Made by a program: the position numbers and the translations under genes
Part shown: piece after piece, positions 1 to 12,300 of the stretch
Layout: each line of letters begins with the position of its first letter
Position numbering within the stretch: the first letter of the stretch is position 1
The notes under the pieces: model-generated
What the model was told of the DNA's origin: nothing
The model's database searches: none
What the model saw: only the letters and a program-made list of their open reading frames with translations
Assembly (NCBI RefSeq): GCF_051020975.1
Contig: NW_027478159.1
Coordinates: 6,526,501-6,590,500 of the forward strand
Direction of reading: 5' to 3'
DNA from: Osmia lignaria lignaria
Lineage: Eukaryota; Arthropoda; Insecta; Hymenoptera; Megachilidae
Length of the DNA: 64,000 bases

Positions 1-61
1 TAATTCTCTACAAAAAAGGTCTCTTAACATTTTGCCATAGCTCGCTTCGTTTCCGAGATAT
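1..61 (+). repeat. Partial monomer at left window edge
   Basis: The last 61 bp of a monomer: the A-rich linker end, CTCTTAACATTTTGCCATAG and the TTCGTTTCCGAGATA landmark. It is truncated only by the window boundary. Confidence 0.97.
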
Positions 62-100
62 TTGCAGATTCAGCTCAAAGGAACTGGCCTGACGGACATA

Positions 101-273
101 TTTCGAGATATTTCTTCTTCTTGTTGTTCTTCCTCTGCACAGCTAAGCTGGAAGTGGCATTTGCAGCTCGCAATAGTGCAGAGTTATCTCAAAGAAAGGG
201 GCCACGGTGTTTCTGTATCTCTATTATGTTGGTGCGGCTTCGGAACTTTTAAATATCTCGATATATCTCGAAA
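101..273. repeat. Dyad motif: CGAGATAT arms in inverted orientation
   Basis: TTTCGAGATATTT at 101-113 is complementary to AAATATCTCGA at 251-261 (11 bp) and to ATATCTCGAAA at 263-273 (11 bp). A further direct copy, CGAGATATTT, lies at 54-63. The same arrangement recurs in every monomer, with one mismatch in the many copies reading AAATATCTTGATATATCTCG. The arms are about 140 bp apart, so they could pair in a single-stranded or transcribed form or be paired protein-binding sites. Neither is shown. Confidence 0.7.
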
Positions 274-1671
274 ACTACGCTTCTGATCAAAAAATATCAT
301 AGAACATAAATTGTAGGAAACATAATTCTCTACAAAAAAGGTCTCTTAACATTTTGCCATAGCTCGCTTCGTTTCCGAGATATTTGCAGATTTATCTCAA
401 GGGAAGGGGCCTAACGGACATATTTCGAGATATTTCTTCTTCTTGTTGTTCTTCTTCTGCACAGCTAAACTGGAAGTGGCATTTCCAGCTCGCAATAGTG
501 CAGAGTTATCTCAATGAGAGGGGCCACGGTGTTTCTGTATCTCTATTATGTTGGTGCGGCTTCGGAACTTTTAAATATCTTGATATATCTCGAGAGCTAC
601 GCGTCTGATCAAAAAATATCACAGAACATAAAAAGTAGGAAACATAATTCTCTACAAAAAAGGTCTCTTAACATTTTGCCATAGCTCGCTTCGTTTCCGA
701 GAGATTTGCAGATTTATCTCAAGGGAAGTGGCCTGACGGACATATTTCGAGATACTTCTTCTTCTTGTTGTTCTTCTGCTGCACAGCTAAGCTGGAAGTG
801 GCATTTGCGGCTCGCACTAGTGCAGAGTTATCTCAAAGAAAGGGGCCACGGTGTTTCTGTATCTCTATTATGTTGGTGCGGCTTCGGATCTTTTAAATAT
901 CTTGATATATCTCGAGAGCTACGCGTCTGATCAAAAAATATCATAGAACATAAAAAGTAGGAAACATAATTCTCTACAAAAAAGGTCTCTTAACATTTTG
1001 CTATAGCTCGCTTCGTTTCCGAGATATTTGCAGATTTATCTCAAGGGAAGTGGCCTGACGGACATATTTCGAGATATTTCTTCTTCTTGTTGTTCTTCTT
1101 CTGCACAGCTAAGCTGGAAGTGGCATTTACAGCTCGCAATACTGCAGAGTTATCTCAAAGAAAGGGGCCACGGTGTTTCTGTATCTCTATTATGTTGGTG
1201 CGGCTTCGGAACTTTTAAATATCTTGATATATCTCGAGAACTACGCATCTGATCAAAAAATATCATAGAAGATAAAAAGTAGGAAACTTAATTCTCTACA
1301 AAAAACGTCTCTTAACATTTTGCCATAGCTCGCTTCGTTTCCGAGATATTTGCAGATTTATCTCAAGGTAAGGGGCCTAACGGACATATTTCGAGATATT
1401 TCTTCTTCTTGTTGTTCTTCTTCTGCACAGCTAAACTGGAAGTGGCATTTCCAGCTCGCAATAGTACAGAGTTATCTCAAAGAAAGGGGCCACGGTGTTT
1501 CTGTATCTCTATTATGTTGGTGCGGCTTCGGAACTTTTAAATATCTTGATATATCTCGAGAGCTACGCGTCTGATCAAAAAATATCATAGAACATAAAAA
1601 GTAGGAAACATAATTCTCTACAAAAAAGGTCTCTTAACATTTTGCCATAGCTCGCTTCGTTTCCGAGATAT

Positions 1672-1992
1672 TTGCAGATTTATCTCAAGGGAAGTGGCCT
1701 GACGGACATATTTCGAGATATTTCTTCTTCTTGTTGTTCTTCTGCTGCACAGCTAAGCTGGAAGTGGCATTTGCGGCTCGCACTAGTGCAGAGTTATCTC
1801 AAAGAAAGGGGCCACGGTGTTTCTGTATCTCTATTATGTTGGTGCGGCTTCGGAACTTTTAAGTATCTTGATATATCTCGAGAACTACGCATCTGATCAA
1901 AAAATATCATAGAACATAAAAAGTAGGAAACTTAATTCTCTACAAAAAAGTCTCGTAAGATTTTGCCATAGCTCGCTTCGTTTCCGAGATAT
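1672..1992 (+). repeat. 321-bp monomer, shared linker deletion (1)
   Basis: The linker reads AAAAAAGTCTCGTAAGATTT where other monomers have AAAAAAGGTCTCTTAACATT. One G is lost and two bases are changed. The combined signature recurs in 3281-3601 and 4568-4888, and with one further change each in 6177-6497 and 8108-8428, so all five descend from one deletion event. Confidence 0.9.
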
Positions 1993-2636
1993 TTGCAGAT
2001 TTATCTCAAGGTAAGGGGCCTGACGGACATATTTCGAGATATTTCTTCTTCTTGTTGTTCTTCTTCTGCACAGCTAAGCTGGAAGTGGCATTTACAGCTC
2101 GCAATAGTGCATAGTTATCTGAAAGAAAGGGGCCACGGTGTTTCTGTATCTCTATTATGTTGGTGCGGCTTCGGAACTTTTAAATATCTTGATATATCTC
2201 GAGAGCTACGCGTCTGATCAAAAAATATCATAGAACATAAAAAGTAGGAAACATAATTCTCTACAAAAAAGGTCTCTTAACATTTTGCCATAGCTCGCTT
2301 CGTTTCCGAGATATTTGCAGATTTATCTCAAGGGAAGTGGCCTAACGGACATATTTCGAGATATTTCTTCTTCTTGTTGTTCTTCTTCTGCACAGCTAAA
2401 CTGGAAGTGGCATTTCCAGCTCGCAATAGTACAGAGTTATCTCAAAGAAAGGGGCCACGGTGTTTCTGTATCTCTATTATGTTGGTGCGGCTTCGGAACT
2501 TTTAACTATCTTGATATATCTCGAGAGCTACGCGTCTGATCAAAAAATATCATAGAACATAAAAAGTAGGAAACATAATTCTCTACAAAAAAGGTCTCTT
2601 AACATTTTGCCATAGCTCGCTTCGTTTCCGAGATAT

Positions 2637-3923
2637 TTGCAGATTTATCTCAAGGGAAGTGGCCTGACGGACATATTTCGAGATATTTCTTCTTCTTGTT
2701 GTTCTTCTGCTGCACAGCTAAGCTGGAAGTGGCATTTGCGGCTCGCACTAGTGCAGAGTTATCTCAAAGAAAGGGGCCACGGTGTTTCTGTATCTCTATT
2801 ATGTTGGTGCGGCTTCGGAACTTTTAAATATCTTGATATATCTCGAGAACTACGCATCTGATCAGAAAATATCATAGAAGATAAAAAGTAGGAAACTTAA
2901 TTCTCTACAAAAAAGGTCTCTTAACATTTTGCCATAGCTCGCTTCGTTTCCGAGATATTTGCAGATTCAGCTCAAAGGAACTGACCTGACGGACATATTT
3001 CGAGATATTTCTTCTTCTTGTTGTTCTTCCTCTGCACAGCTAAGCTGGAAGTGGCATTTGCAGCTCGCAATAGTGCAGAGTTATCTCAAAGAGAGGGGCC
3101 ACGGTGTTTCTGTATCTCTATTATGTTGGTGCGGCTTCGGAACTTTTAAATATCTTGATATATCTCGAGAGCTACGCGTCTGATCAAAAAATATCATAGA
3201 ACATAAAAAGTAGAAAACTCAATTCTCTACAAAAAAGGTCTGTTAACATTTTGCAATAGCTCGCTTCGTTTCCGAGATATTTGCAGATTTATCTCAAGGG
3301 AAGGGGCCTAACGGACATATTTCGAGATATTTCTTCTTCTTGTTGTTCTTCTTCTGCACAGCTAAACTGGAAGTGGCATTTCCAGCTCGCAATAGTACAG
3401 AGTTATCTCAAAGAAAGGGGCCACGGTGTTTCTGTATCTCTATTATGTTGGTGCGGCTTCGGAACTTTTAAGTATCTTGATATATCTCGAGAACTACGCA
3501 TCTGATCAAAAAATATCATAGAACATAAAAAGTAGGAAACTTAATTCTCTACAAAAAAGTCTCGTAAGATTTTGCCATAGCTCGCTTCGTTTCCGAGATA
3601 TTTGCAGATTTATCTCAAGGTAAGGGGCCTAACGGACATATTTCGAGATATTTCTTCTTCTTGTTGTTCTTCTTCTGCACAGCTAAACTGGAAGTGGCAT
3701 TTCCAGCTCGCAATAGTACAGAGTTATCTCAAAGAAAGGGGCCACGGTGTTTCTGTATCTCTATTATGTTGGTGCGGCTTCGGAACTTTTAACTATCTTG
3801 ATATATCTCGAGAGCTACGCGTCTGATCAAAAAATATCATAGAACATAAAAAGTAGGAAACATAATTCTCTACAAAAAAGGTCTCTTAACATTTTGCCAT
3901 AGCTCGCTTCGTTTCCGAGATAT
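2637..3923 (+). repeat. 1287-bp HOR, copy 1 (four monomers)
   Basis: Order: S type with GCTGCACAG, Q type with GGAACTGACC, N type preceded by GAAAACTCAATTC and a 3' 1-bp deletion, then a V/N hybrid. The first three monomers are nearly identical to 3924-4888, including the rare GTCTGTTAACATTTTGCAAT linker. The fourth (3602-3923) joins a V-type 5' end to the N-type, TTAACTATC 3' end seen in 2315-2636, so it is probably a crossover product. Confidence 0.85.
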
Positions 3924-5210
3924 TTGCAGATTTATCTCAAGGGAAGTGGCCTGACGGACATATTTCGAGATATTTCTTCTTCTTGTTGTTCTTCTGCTGC
4001 ACAGCTAAGCTGGAAGTGGCATTTGCGGCTCGCACTAGTGCAGAGTTATCTCAAAGAAAGGGGCCACGGTGTTTCTGTATCTCTATTATGTTGGTGCGGC
4101 TTCGGAACTTTTAAATATCTTGATATATCTCGAGAACTACGCATCTGATCAGAAAATATCATAGAAGATAAAAAGTAGGAAACTTAATTCTCTACAAAAA
4201 AGGTCTCTTAACATTTTGCCATAGCTCGCTTCGTTTCCGAGATATTTGCAGATTCAGCTCAAAGGAACTGACCTGACGGACATATTTCGAGATATTTCTT
4301 CTTCTTGTTGTTCTTCCTCTGCACAGCTAAGCTGGAAGTGGCATTTGCAGCTCGCAATAGTGCAGAGTTATCTCAAAGAGAGGGGCCACGGTGTTTCTGT
4401 ATCTCTATTATGTTGGTGCGGCTTCGGAACTTTTAAATATCTTGATATATCTCGAGAGCTACGCGTCTGATCAAAAAATATCATAGAACATAAAAAGTAG
4501 GAAACTCAATTCTCTACAAAAATGGTCTGTTAACATTTTGCAATAGCTCGCTTCGTTTCCGAGATATTTGCAGATTTATCTCAAGGGAAGGGGCCTAACG
4601 GACATATTTCGAGATATTTCTTCTTCTTGTTGTTCTTCTTCTGCACAGCTAAACTGGAAGTGGCATTTCCAGCTCGCAATAGTACAGAGTTATCTCAAAG
4701 AAAGGGGCCACGGTGTTTCTGTATCTCTATTATGTTGGTGCGGCTTCGGAACTTTTAAGTATCTTGATATATCTCGAGAACTACGCATCTGATCAAAAAA
4801 TATCATAGAACATAAAAAGTAGGAAACTTAATTCTCTACAAAAAAGTCTCGTAAGATTTTGCCATAGCTCGCTTCGTTTCCGAGATATTTGCAGATTTAT
4901 CTCAAGGTAAGGGGCCTGACGGACATATTTCGAGATATTTCTTCTTCTTGTTGTTCTTCTTCTGCACAGCTAAGCTGGAAGTGGCATTTACAGCTCGCAA
5001 TAGTGCATAGTTATCTGAAAGAAAGGGGCCACGGTGTTTCTGTATCTCTATTATGTTGGTGCGGCTTCGGAACTTTTAAATATCTTGATATATCTCGAGA
5101 GCTACGCGTCTGATCAAAAAATATCATAGAACATAAAAAGTAGGAAACATAATTCTCTACAAAAAAGGTCTCTTAACATTTTGCCATAGCTCGCTTCGTT
5201 TCCGAGATAT
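3924..5210 (+). repeat. 1287-bp HOR, copy 2 (four monomers)
   Basis: Offset exactly 1287 bp from copy 1. Monomers one to three match copy 1 with few changes, such as AAAAATGG for AAAAAAGG in the linker near 4520. The fourth monomer (4889-5210) is an unmodified V type with GTGCATAGTTATCTGAAAG, as in 1993-2314. A partial third copy (S type then Q type) begins at 6820. Confidence 0.85.
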
Positions 5211-6176
5211 TTGCAGATTTATCTCAAGGGAAGTGGCCTGACGGACATATTTCGAGATATTTCTTCTTCTTGTTGTTCTTCTGCTGCACAGCTAAGCTGG
5301 AAGTGGCATTTGCGGCTCGCACTAGTGCAGAGTTATCTCAAAGAAAGGGGCCACGGTGTTTCTGTATCTCTATTATGTTGGTGCGGCTTCGGAACTTTTA
5401 AATATCTTGATATATCTCGAGAGCTACGCGTCTGATCAAAAAATATCATAGAACATAAAAAGTAGGAAACATAATTCTCTACAAAAAAGGTCTCTTAACA
5501 TTTTGCTATAGCTCGCTTCGTTTCCGAGATATTTGCAGATTTATCTCAAGGGAAGTGGCCTGACGGACATATTTCGAGATATTTCTTCTTCTTGTTGTTC
5601 TTCTTCTGCACAGCTAAGCTGGAAGTGGCATTTGCGGCTCGCACTAGTGCAGAGTTATCTCAAAGAAAGGGGCCACGGTGTTTCTGTATCTCTATTATGT
5701 TGGTGCGGCTTCGGAACTTTTAAATATCTTGATATATCTCGAGAACTACGCATCTGATCAAAAAATATCATAGAAGATAAAAAGTAGGAAACTTAATTCT
5801 CTACAAAAAACGTCTCTTAACATTTTGCCATAGCTCGCTTCGTTTCCGAGATATTTGCAGATTTATCTCAAGGTAAGGGGCCTGACGGACATATTTCGAG
5901 ATATTTCTTCTTCTTGTTGTTCTTCTTCTGCACAGCTAAGCTGGAAGTGGCATTTACAGCTCGCAATAGTGCAGAGTTATCTCAAAGAAAGGGGCCACGG
6001 TGTTTCTGTATCTCTATTATGTTGGTGCTGCTTCGGAACTTTTAAATATCTCGATATATCTCGAAAACTACGCTTCTGATCAAAAAATATCGTAGAACAT
6101 AAATTGTAGGAAACATAATTCTCTACAAAAAACGTCTCTTAACATTTTGCCATAGCTCGCTTCGTTTCCGAGATAT

Positions 6177-6497
6177 TTGCAGATTCATCTCAAGGGAAGG
6201 GGCCTAACGGACATATTTCGAGATATTTCTTCTTCTTGTTGTTCTTCTTCTGCACAGCTAAACTGGAAGTGGCATTTCCAGCTCGCAATAGTACAGAGTT
6301 ATCTCAAAGAAAGGGGCCACGGTGTTTCTGTATCTCTATTATGTTGGTGCGGCTTCGGAACTTTTAAGTATCTTGATATATCTCGAGAACTACGCATCTG
6401 ATCAAAAAATATCATAGAACATAAAAAGTAGGAAACTTAATTCTCTACAAAAAAGTCTTGTAAGATTTTGCCATACCTCGCTTCGTTTCCGAGATAT
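6177..6497 (+). repeat. 321-bp monomer, shared linker deletion (2)
   Basis: Carries the same deletion as 1672-1992 with an extra change (GTCTTGTAAG). The following monomer has CCATACCTCG for CCATAGCTCG, which removes the usual TAG upstream of the open frame. Its 5' part has GATTCATCTCAAG, a variant shared with 8108-8428. Confidence 0.85.
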
Positions 6498-8107
6498 TTG
6501 CAGATTTATCTCAAGGTAAGGGGCTTGACGGACATATTTCGAGATATTTCTTCTTCTTGTTGTTCTTCTTCTGCACAGCTAAGCTGGAAGTGGCATTTAC
6601 AGCTCGCAATAGTGCATAGTTATCTGAAAGAAAGGGGCCACGGTGTTTCTGTATCTCTATTATGTTGGTGCGGCTTCGGAACTTTTAACTATCTTGATAT
6701 ATCTCGAGAGCTACGCGTCTGATCAAAAAATATCATACAACATAAAAAGTAGGAAACATAATTCTCTACAAAAAAGGTCTCTTAACATTTTGCCATAGCT
6801 CGCTTCGTTTCCGAGATATTTGCAGATTTATCTCAAGGGAAGTGGCCTGACGGACATATTTCGAGATATTTCTTCTTCTTGTTGTTCTTCTGCTGCACAG
6901 CTAAGCTGGAAGTGGCATTTGCGGCTCGCACTAGTGCAGAGTTATCTCAAAGAAAGGGGCCACGGTGTTTCTGTATCTCTATTATGTTGGTGCGGCTTCG
7001 GAACTTTTAAATATCTTGATATATCTCGAGAACTACGCATCTGATCAGAAAATATCATAGAAGATAAAAAGTAGGAAACTTAATTCTCTACAAAAAAGGT
7101 CTCTTAACATTTTGCCATAGCTCGCTTCGTTTCCGAGATATTTGCAGATTCAGCTCAAAGGAACTGACCTGACGGACATATTTCGAGATATTTCTTCTTC
7201 TTGTTGTTCTTCCTCTGCACAGCTAAGCTGGAAGTGGCATTTGCAGCTCGCAATAGTGCAGAGTTATCTCAAAGAGAGGGGCCACGGTGTTTCTGTATCT
7301 CTATTATGTTGGTGCGGCTTCGGAACTTTTAAATATCTGGATATATCTCGAGAGCTACGCGTCTGATCAAAAAATATCATAGAACATAAAAAGTAGGAAA
7401 CTCAATTCTCTACAAAAAAGGTCTCTTAACATTTTGCAATAGCTCGCTTCGTTTCCGAGATATTTGCAGATTTATCTCAAGGGAAGGGGCCTGACGGACA
7501 TATTTCGAGATATTTCTTCTTCTTGTTGTTCTTCTTCTGCACAGCTAAGCTGGAAGTGGCATTTGCGGCTCGCACTAGTGCAGAGTTATCTCAAAGAAAG
7601 GGGCCACGGTGTTTCTGTATCTCTATTATGTTGGTGCTGCTTCGGAACTTTTAAATATCTCGATATATCTCGAAAACTACGCTTCTGATCAAAAAATATC
7701 ATAGAACATAAATTGTAGGAAACATAATTCTCTACAAAAAACGTCTCTTAACATTTTGCCATAGCTCTCTTCGTTTCCGAGATATTTGCAGATTTATCTC
7801 AAGGGAAGGGGCCTGACGGACACATTTCGAGATATTTCTTCTTCTTGTTGTTCTTCTTCTGCACAGCTAAGCTGGAAGTGGCATTTGCAGCTCGCAATAG
7901 TGCAGAGTTATCTCAAAGAAAGGGGCCACGGTGTTTCTGTATCTCTATTATGTTGGTGCTGCTTCGGAACTTTTAAATATCTCGATATATCTCGAAAACT
8001 ACGCTTCTGATCAAAAAATATCATAGAACATAAATTGTAGGAAACATAATTCTCTACAAGAAACGTCTCTTAACATTTTGCCATAGCTCGCTTCGTTTCC
8101 GAGATAT

Positions 8108-8428
8108 TTGCAGATTCATCTCAAGGGAAGGGGCCTAACGGACATATTTCGAGATATTTCTTCTTCTTGTTGTTCTTCTTCTGCACAGCTAAACTGGAAG
8201 TGGCATTTCCAGCTCGCAATCGTGCAGAGTTATCTCAAAGAAAGGGGCCACGGTGTTTCTGTATCTCTATTATGTTGGTGCGGCTTCGGAACTTTTAAAT
8301 ATCCTGATATATCTCGAGAACTACGCATCTGATCAAAAAATATCATAGAACATAAAAAGTAGGAAACTTAATTCTCTACAAAAAAGTCTGTTAAGATTTT
8401 GCCATAGCTCGCTTCGTTTCCGAGATAT
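8108..8428 (+). repeat. 321-bp monomer, shared linker deletion (3)
   Basis: Last member of the deletion lineage, with GTCTGTTAAGATTTT. Its GATTCATCTC 5' end and N-type centre match 6177-6497, from which it sits six monomers away. It also has ATCCTGATAT where others have ATCTTGATAT. It marks the right limit of block I. Confidence 0.8.
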
Positions 8429-9716
8429 TTGCAGATTTATCTCAAGGGAAGGGGCCAAACGGACATATTTCGAGATATTTCTTCTTCTTGTTGTTCTTCT
8501 TCTGCACAGCTAAACTGGAAGTGGCATTTGCAGCTCGCAATAGTGCAGAGTTATCTCAAAGAGAGGGGCCACGGTGTTTCTGTATCTCTATTATGTTGGT
8601 GCGGCTTCGGAACTTTTAAATATCTTGATATATCCCGAGAACTACGCATCTGATCAAAAAATATCATACAACATAAAACGTAGGAAACTTAATTCTCTAT
8701 AAAAAAGGTCTCTTAACATTTTGCCATAGCTCGCTTCGTTTCCGAGATATTTGCAGATTTATCTCAAGGGAAGGGGCCTAACGGACTTATTTCGAGATAT
8801 TTCTTCTTCTTATTGTTCTTCTTCTGCACAGCTAAACTGGAAGTGGCATTTGCAGGTCGCAATAGTGCAGAGTTATCTAAAAGAAAGGAGCCACGGTGTT
8901 TCTGTATCTCTATTATGTTGGTGCGGCTTCGGAACTTTTAAATATCTTGATATATCTCGAGAACTACGCGTCTGATCAAAAAATATCATAGAACATAAAA
9001 AGTAGGAAACATAATTCCATACAAAAAAGGTCTCTTAACATTTTGCCATAGCTCGCTTCCTTTCCGAGATATTTGCAGATTTATCTCAAGGGAAGGGGCC
9101 TGACGGACATATTTCGAGATATTTCTTCTTCTTGTTGTTCTTCTTCTGCACAGCTAAGCTGGAAGTGGCATTTGCAGCTCGCAATAGTGCAGAGTTATCT
9201 CAAAGAAAGGGGCCACCGTGTTTCTGTATCTCTATTATGTTGGTGCGGCTTCGGAACTTTTAAATATCTTGATATATCTCGAGATCTACGCATCTGATCA
9301 AAAAATATCATAGAACATAAAAAGTAGGAAACTTAATTCTCTACAAAAAAGGTCTCTCAACATTTTGCCATAGCTCGCTTCGTTTCCGAGATACTTGCCG
9401 ATTTATCTCAAGGGAAGGGGCCTAACGGACATATTTCGAGATATTTCTTCTTCTTGTTGTTCTTCTTCTGCACAGCTAAACTGGAAGTGGCATTTGCAGC
9501 TCGCAATAGTGCAGAGTTATCGCAATGAAAGGGGCCACGGTGTTTCTGTACCTCTATTATGTTGGTGCAGCTTCGGAGCTTTTAAATATCTTGATATATC
9601 TCGAGAACTACGCATCTGATCAAAAAATATCATAGAACATAAAAAGTAGGAAACTTAATTCTCTACAAAAAAGGTCTCTTAACGTTTTGCAATAGCTCGC
9701 TTCGTTTCCGAGATAT
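8429..9716 (+). repeat. Block II, diverged single monomers
   Basis: Four monomers with many private changes and no close partner nearby: GGGGCCAAACGG in the first, GACTTATTTCG and TTCTTATTG in the second, GCCACCGTG in the third, and TACTTGCCGATTT with TATCGCAATG in the fourth. The last also carries TGTACCTCTATTATG and GGAGCTTTTAAATATC, markers that reappear in 10687, 11657, 15198, 15520, 18096 and 36772. Private changes suggest this stretch has been homogenised less recently. Confidence 0.75.
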
Positions 9717-10038
9717 TTGCAGATTTATCTCAAGGGAAGGGTCCTGATGGACATATTTCGAGATATTTCTTCTTCTTGTTGTTCTTCTTCTGCACAGCTA
9801 AACTGGAAGTGGCATTTCCAGCTCGCAATCGTGCAGAGTTATCTCAAAGAAAGGGGCCACGGTGTTTCTGTATCTCTATTATGTTGGTGCGGCTTCGGAA
9901 CTTTGAAATATCTTGATATATCTCGAGAACTACGCCTCTGATCGAAAAATATCATAGAACATAAAAAGTAGGAAACTTAATTCTCTACAAAAAAGGTCTC
10001 TTAACATTTTGCCATAGCTCGCTTCGTTTCCGAGATAT

Positions 10039-12300
10039 TTGCAGATTTATCTCAAGGGAAGGGGCCTGACGGACATATTTCGAGATATTTCTTCTTCTTG
10101 TTGTTCTTCTTCTGCACAGCTAAGCTGGAAGTGGCATTTGCAGCTCGCAATAGTGCACAGTTATCTCAAAGAAAGGGGCCACGGTGTTGCTGTATCTCTA
10201 TTATGTTGGTGCGGCTTCGGAACTTTTAAATATCTCGATATATCTCGAGAACTACGCATCTCATCAAAAAATATCATAGAACAAAAAAAGGTAGGAAACT
10301 TAATTCTCTACAAATAAGGTCTCTTAACATTTTGGCATAGCTCGCTTCGTTTCCGAGATATTTGCAGATTTATCTCAAGGGAAGGGGCCTGACGGACATA
10401 TTTCGAGATATTTCTTCTTCTTCTTGTTGTTCTTCTTCTGCACAGCTAAGCTGGAAGTGGCATTTGCAGCTCGCAATAGTGCAGAGTTATCGCAAAGAAA
10501 GGGGCCACGGTGTTTCTGTATCTCTATTATGTTGGTGCGGCTTCGGAACTTTTAAATATCTTGATATATCTCGAGAACTACGCATCTGATCAAAAAATAT
10601 CATAGAACATAAAAAGTAGGAAACCTAATTTTCTACAAAAAAGGTCTCTTAACATTTTGCCGTAGCTCGCTTCGTTTCCGAGATATTTGCAGATTTATCT
10701 CAAGGGAAGGGGCCTGACGGACATATCTCGAAATATTTCTTATTCTTGTTGTTCTTCTTCTCCACAGCTAAGCTGGAAGTGGCATTTGCAGCTCGCAATA
10801 GTGCAGAGTTATCTCAAAGAAAGGGGCCACGGTGTTTCTGTACCTCTATTATGTTGGTGCAGCTTCGGAGCTTTTAAATATCTTGATATATCTCGAGAAC
10901 TACGCATCTGATCAAAAAATATCATAGAACATAAAAAGTAGGAAACTTAATTCTCTACAAAGAAGGTCTCTTAACGTTTTGCAATAGCTCGCTTCGTTTC
11001 CGAGATATTTGCAGATTTATCTCAAGGGAAGGGTCCTGATGGACATATTTCGAGATATTTCTTCTTCTTGTTGTTCTTCTTCTGCACAGCTAAACTGGAA
11101 GTGGCATTTCCAGCTCGCAATCGTGCAGAGTTATCTCAAAGAAAGGGGCCACGGTGTTTCTGTATCTCTATTATGTTGGTGCGGCTTCGGAACTTTTAAA
11201 TATCTCGATATATCTCGAGAACTACGCATCTCATCAAAAAATATCATAGAACAAAAAAAGGTAGGAAACTTAATTCTCTACAAATAAGGTCTCTTAACAT
11301 TTTGGCATAGCTCGCTTCGTTTCCGAGATATTTGCAGATTTATCTCAAGGGAAGGGGCCTGACGGACATATTTCGAGATATTTCTTCTTCTTCTTGTTGT
11401 TCTTCTTCTGCACAGCTAAGCTGGAAGTGGCATTTGCAGCTCGCAATAGTGCAGAGTTATCGCAAAGAAAGGGGCCACGGTGTTTCTGTATCTCTATTAT
11501 GTTGGTGCGGCTTCGGAACTTTTAAATATCTTGATATATCTCGAGAACTACGCATCTGATCAAAAAATATCATAGAACATAAAAAGTAGGAAACCTAATT
11601 TTCTACAAAAAAGGTCTCTTAACATTTTGCCGTAGCTCGCTTCGTTTCCGAGATATTTGCAGATTTATCTCAAGGGAAGGGGCCTGACGGACATATCTCG
11701 AAATATTTCTTATTCTTGTTGTTCTTCTTCTCCACAGCTAAGCTGGAAGTGGCATTTGCAGCTCGCAATAGTGCAGAGTTATCTCAAAGAAAGGGGCCAC
11801 GGTGTTTCTGTACCTCTATTATGTTGGTGCAGCTTCGGAGCTTTTAAATATCTTGATATATCTCGAGAACTACGCATCTGATCAAAAAATATCATAGAAC
11901 ATAAAAAGTAGGAAACTTAATTCTCTACAAAGAAGGTCTCTTAACGTTTTGCAATAGCTCGCTTCGTTTCCGAGATATTTGCAGATTTATCTCAAGGGAA
12001 GGGTCCTGATGGACATATTTCGAGATATTTCTTCTTCTTGTTGTTCTTCTTCTGCACAGCTAAACTGGAAGTGGCATTTCCAGCTCGCAATCGTGCAGAG
12101 TTATCTCAAAGAAAGGGGCCACGGTGTTTCTGTATCTCTATTATGTTGGTGCGGCTTCGGAACTTTGAAATATCTTGATATATCTCGAGAACTACGCCTC
12201 TGATCGAAAAATATCATAGAACATAAAAAGTAGGAAACTTAATTCTCTACAAAAAAGGTCTCTTAACATTTTGCCATAGCTCGCTTCGTTTCCGAGATAT
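10039..12300 (+). repeat. 970-bp tandem duplication with length-variant monomers
   Basis: Monomers 10362-10686 (325 bp, an extra TTC), 10687-11008 (TATCTCGAAATATTTCTTATTC) and part of 11009-11331 recur exactly 970 bp downstream as 11332, 11657 and 11979. The 970-bp period is 323+325+322. The 323-bp monomers (10039, 11009) share GAACAAAAAAAGGTAGG with one added base. Reading both copies I see no difference in the shared core, so the event is very recent. Confidence 0.92.
11009..11331 (+). repeat. Hybrid monomer at the 970-bp duplication junction
   Basis: The 5' part is of the CCTGATGGACATATTT type (as 9717 and 11979). The 3' part is of the 10039 type (CGCATCTCATC and the extra linker base). 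The switch lies between 11159, where it still has GTGTTTC and not the GTGTTGC of 10039, and 11197, where it has TTTTAAA and not the TTTGAAA of 9717/11979. It is a mapped in-register crossover point. Confidence 0.88.

Larger units (their letters stand above)
62..8428 (+). repeat. Block I: left block with S, V, Q and N monomer variants
   Basis: This block holds 26 monomers. It is marked by variants rare or absent later: AAGGGAAGTGG at the start (S type), AAGGTAAGG (V type), TCTGCTGCACAG (with GCGGCTCGCACTAG downstream), TTAACTATCTTG and GAGCTACGCGTCTGATC. These occur in a loosely repeating order: an S/GCTGC monomer is usually followed by Q or V and N types. Five of the array's seven 321-bp monomers are here. 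The transition to block II is gradual. Confidence 0.8.
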
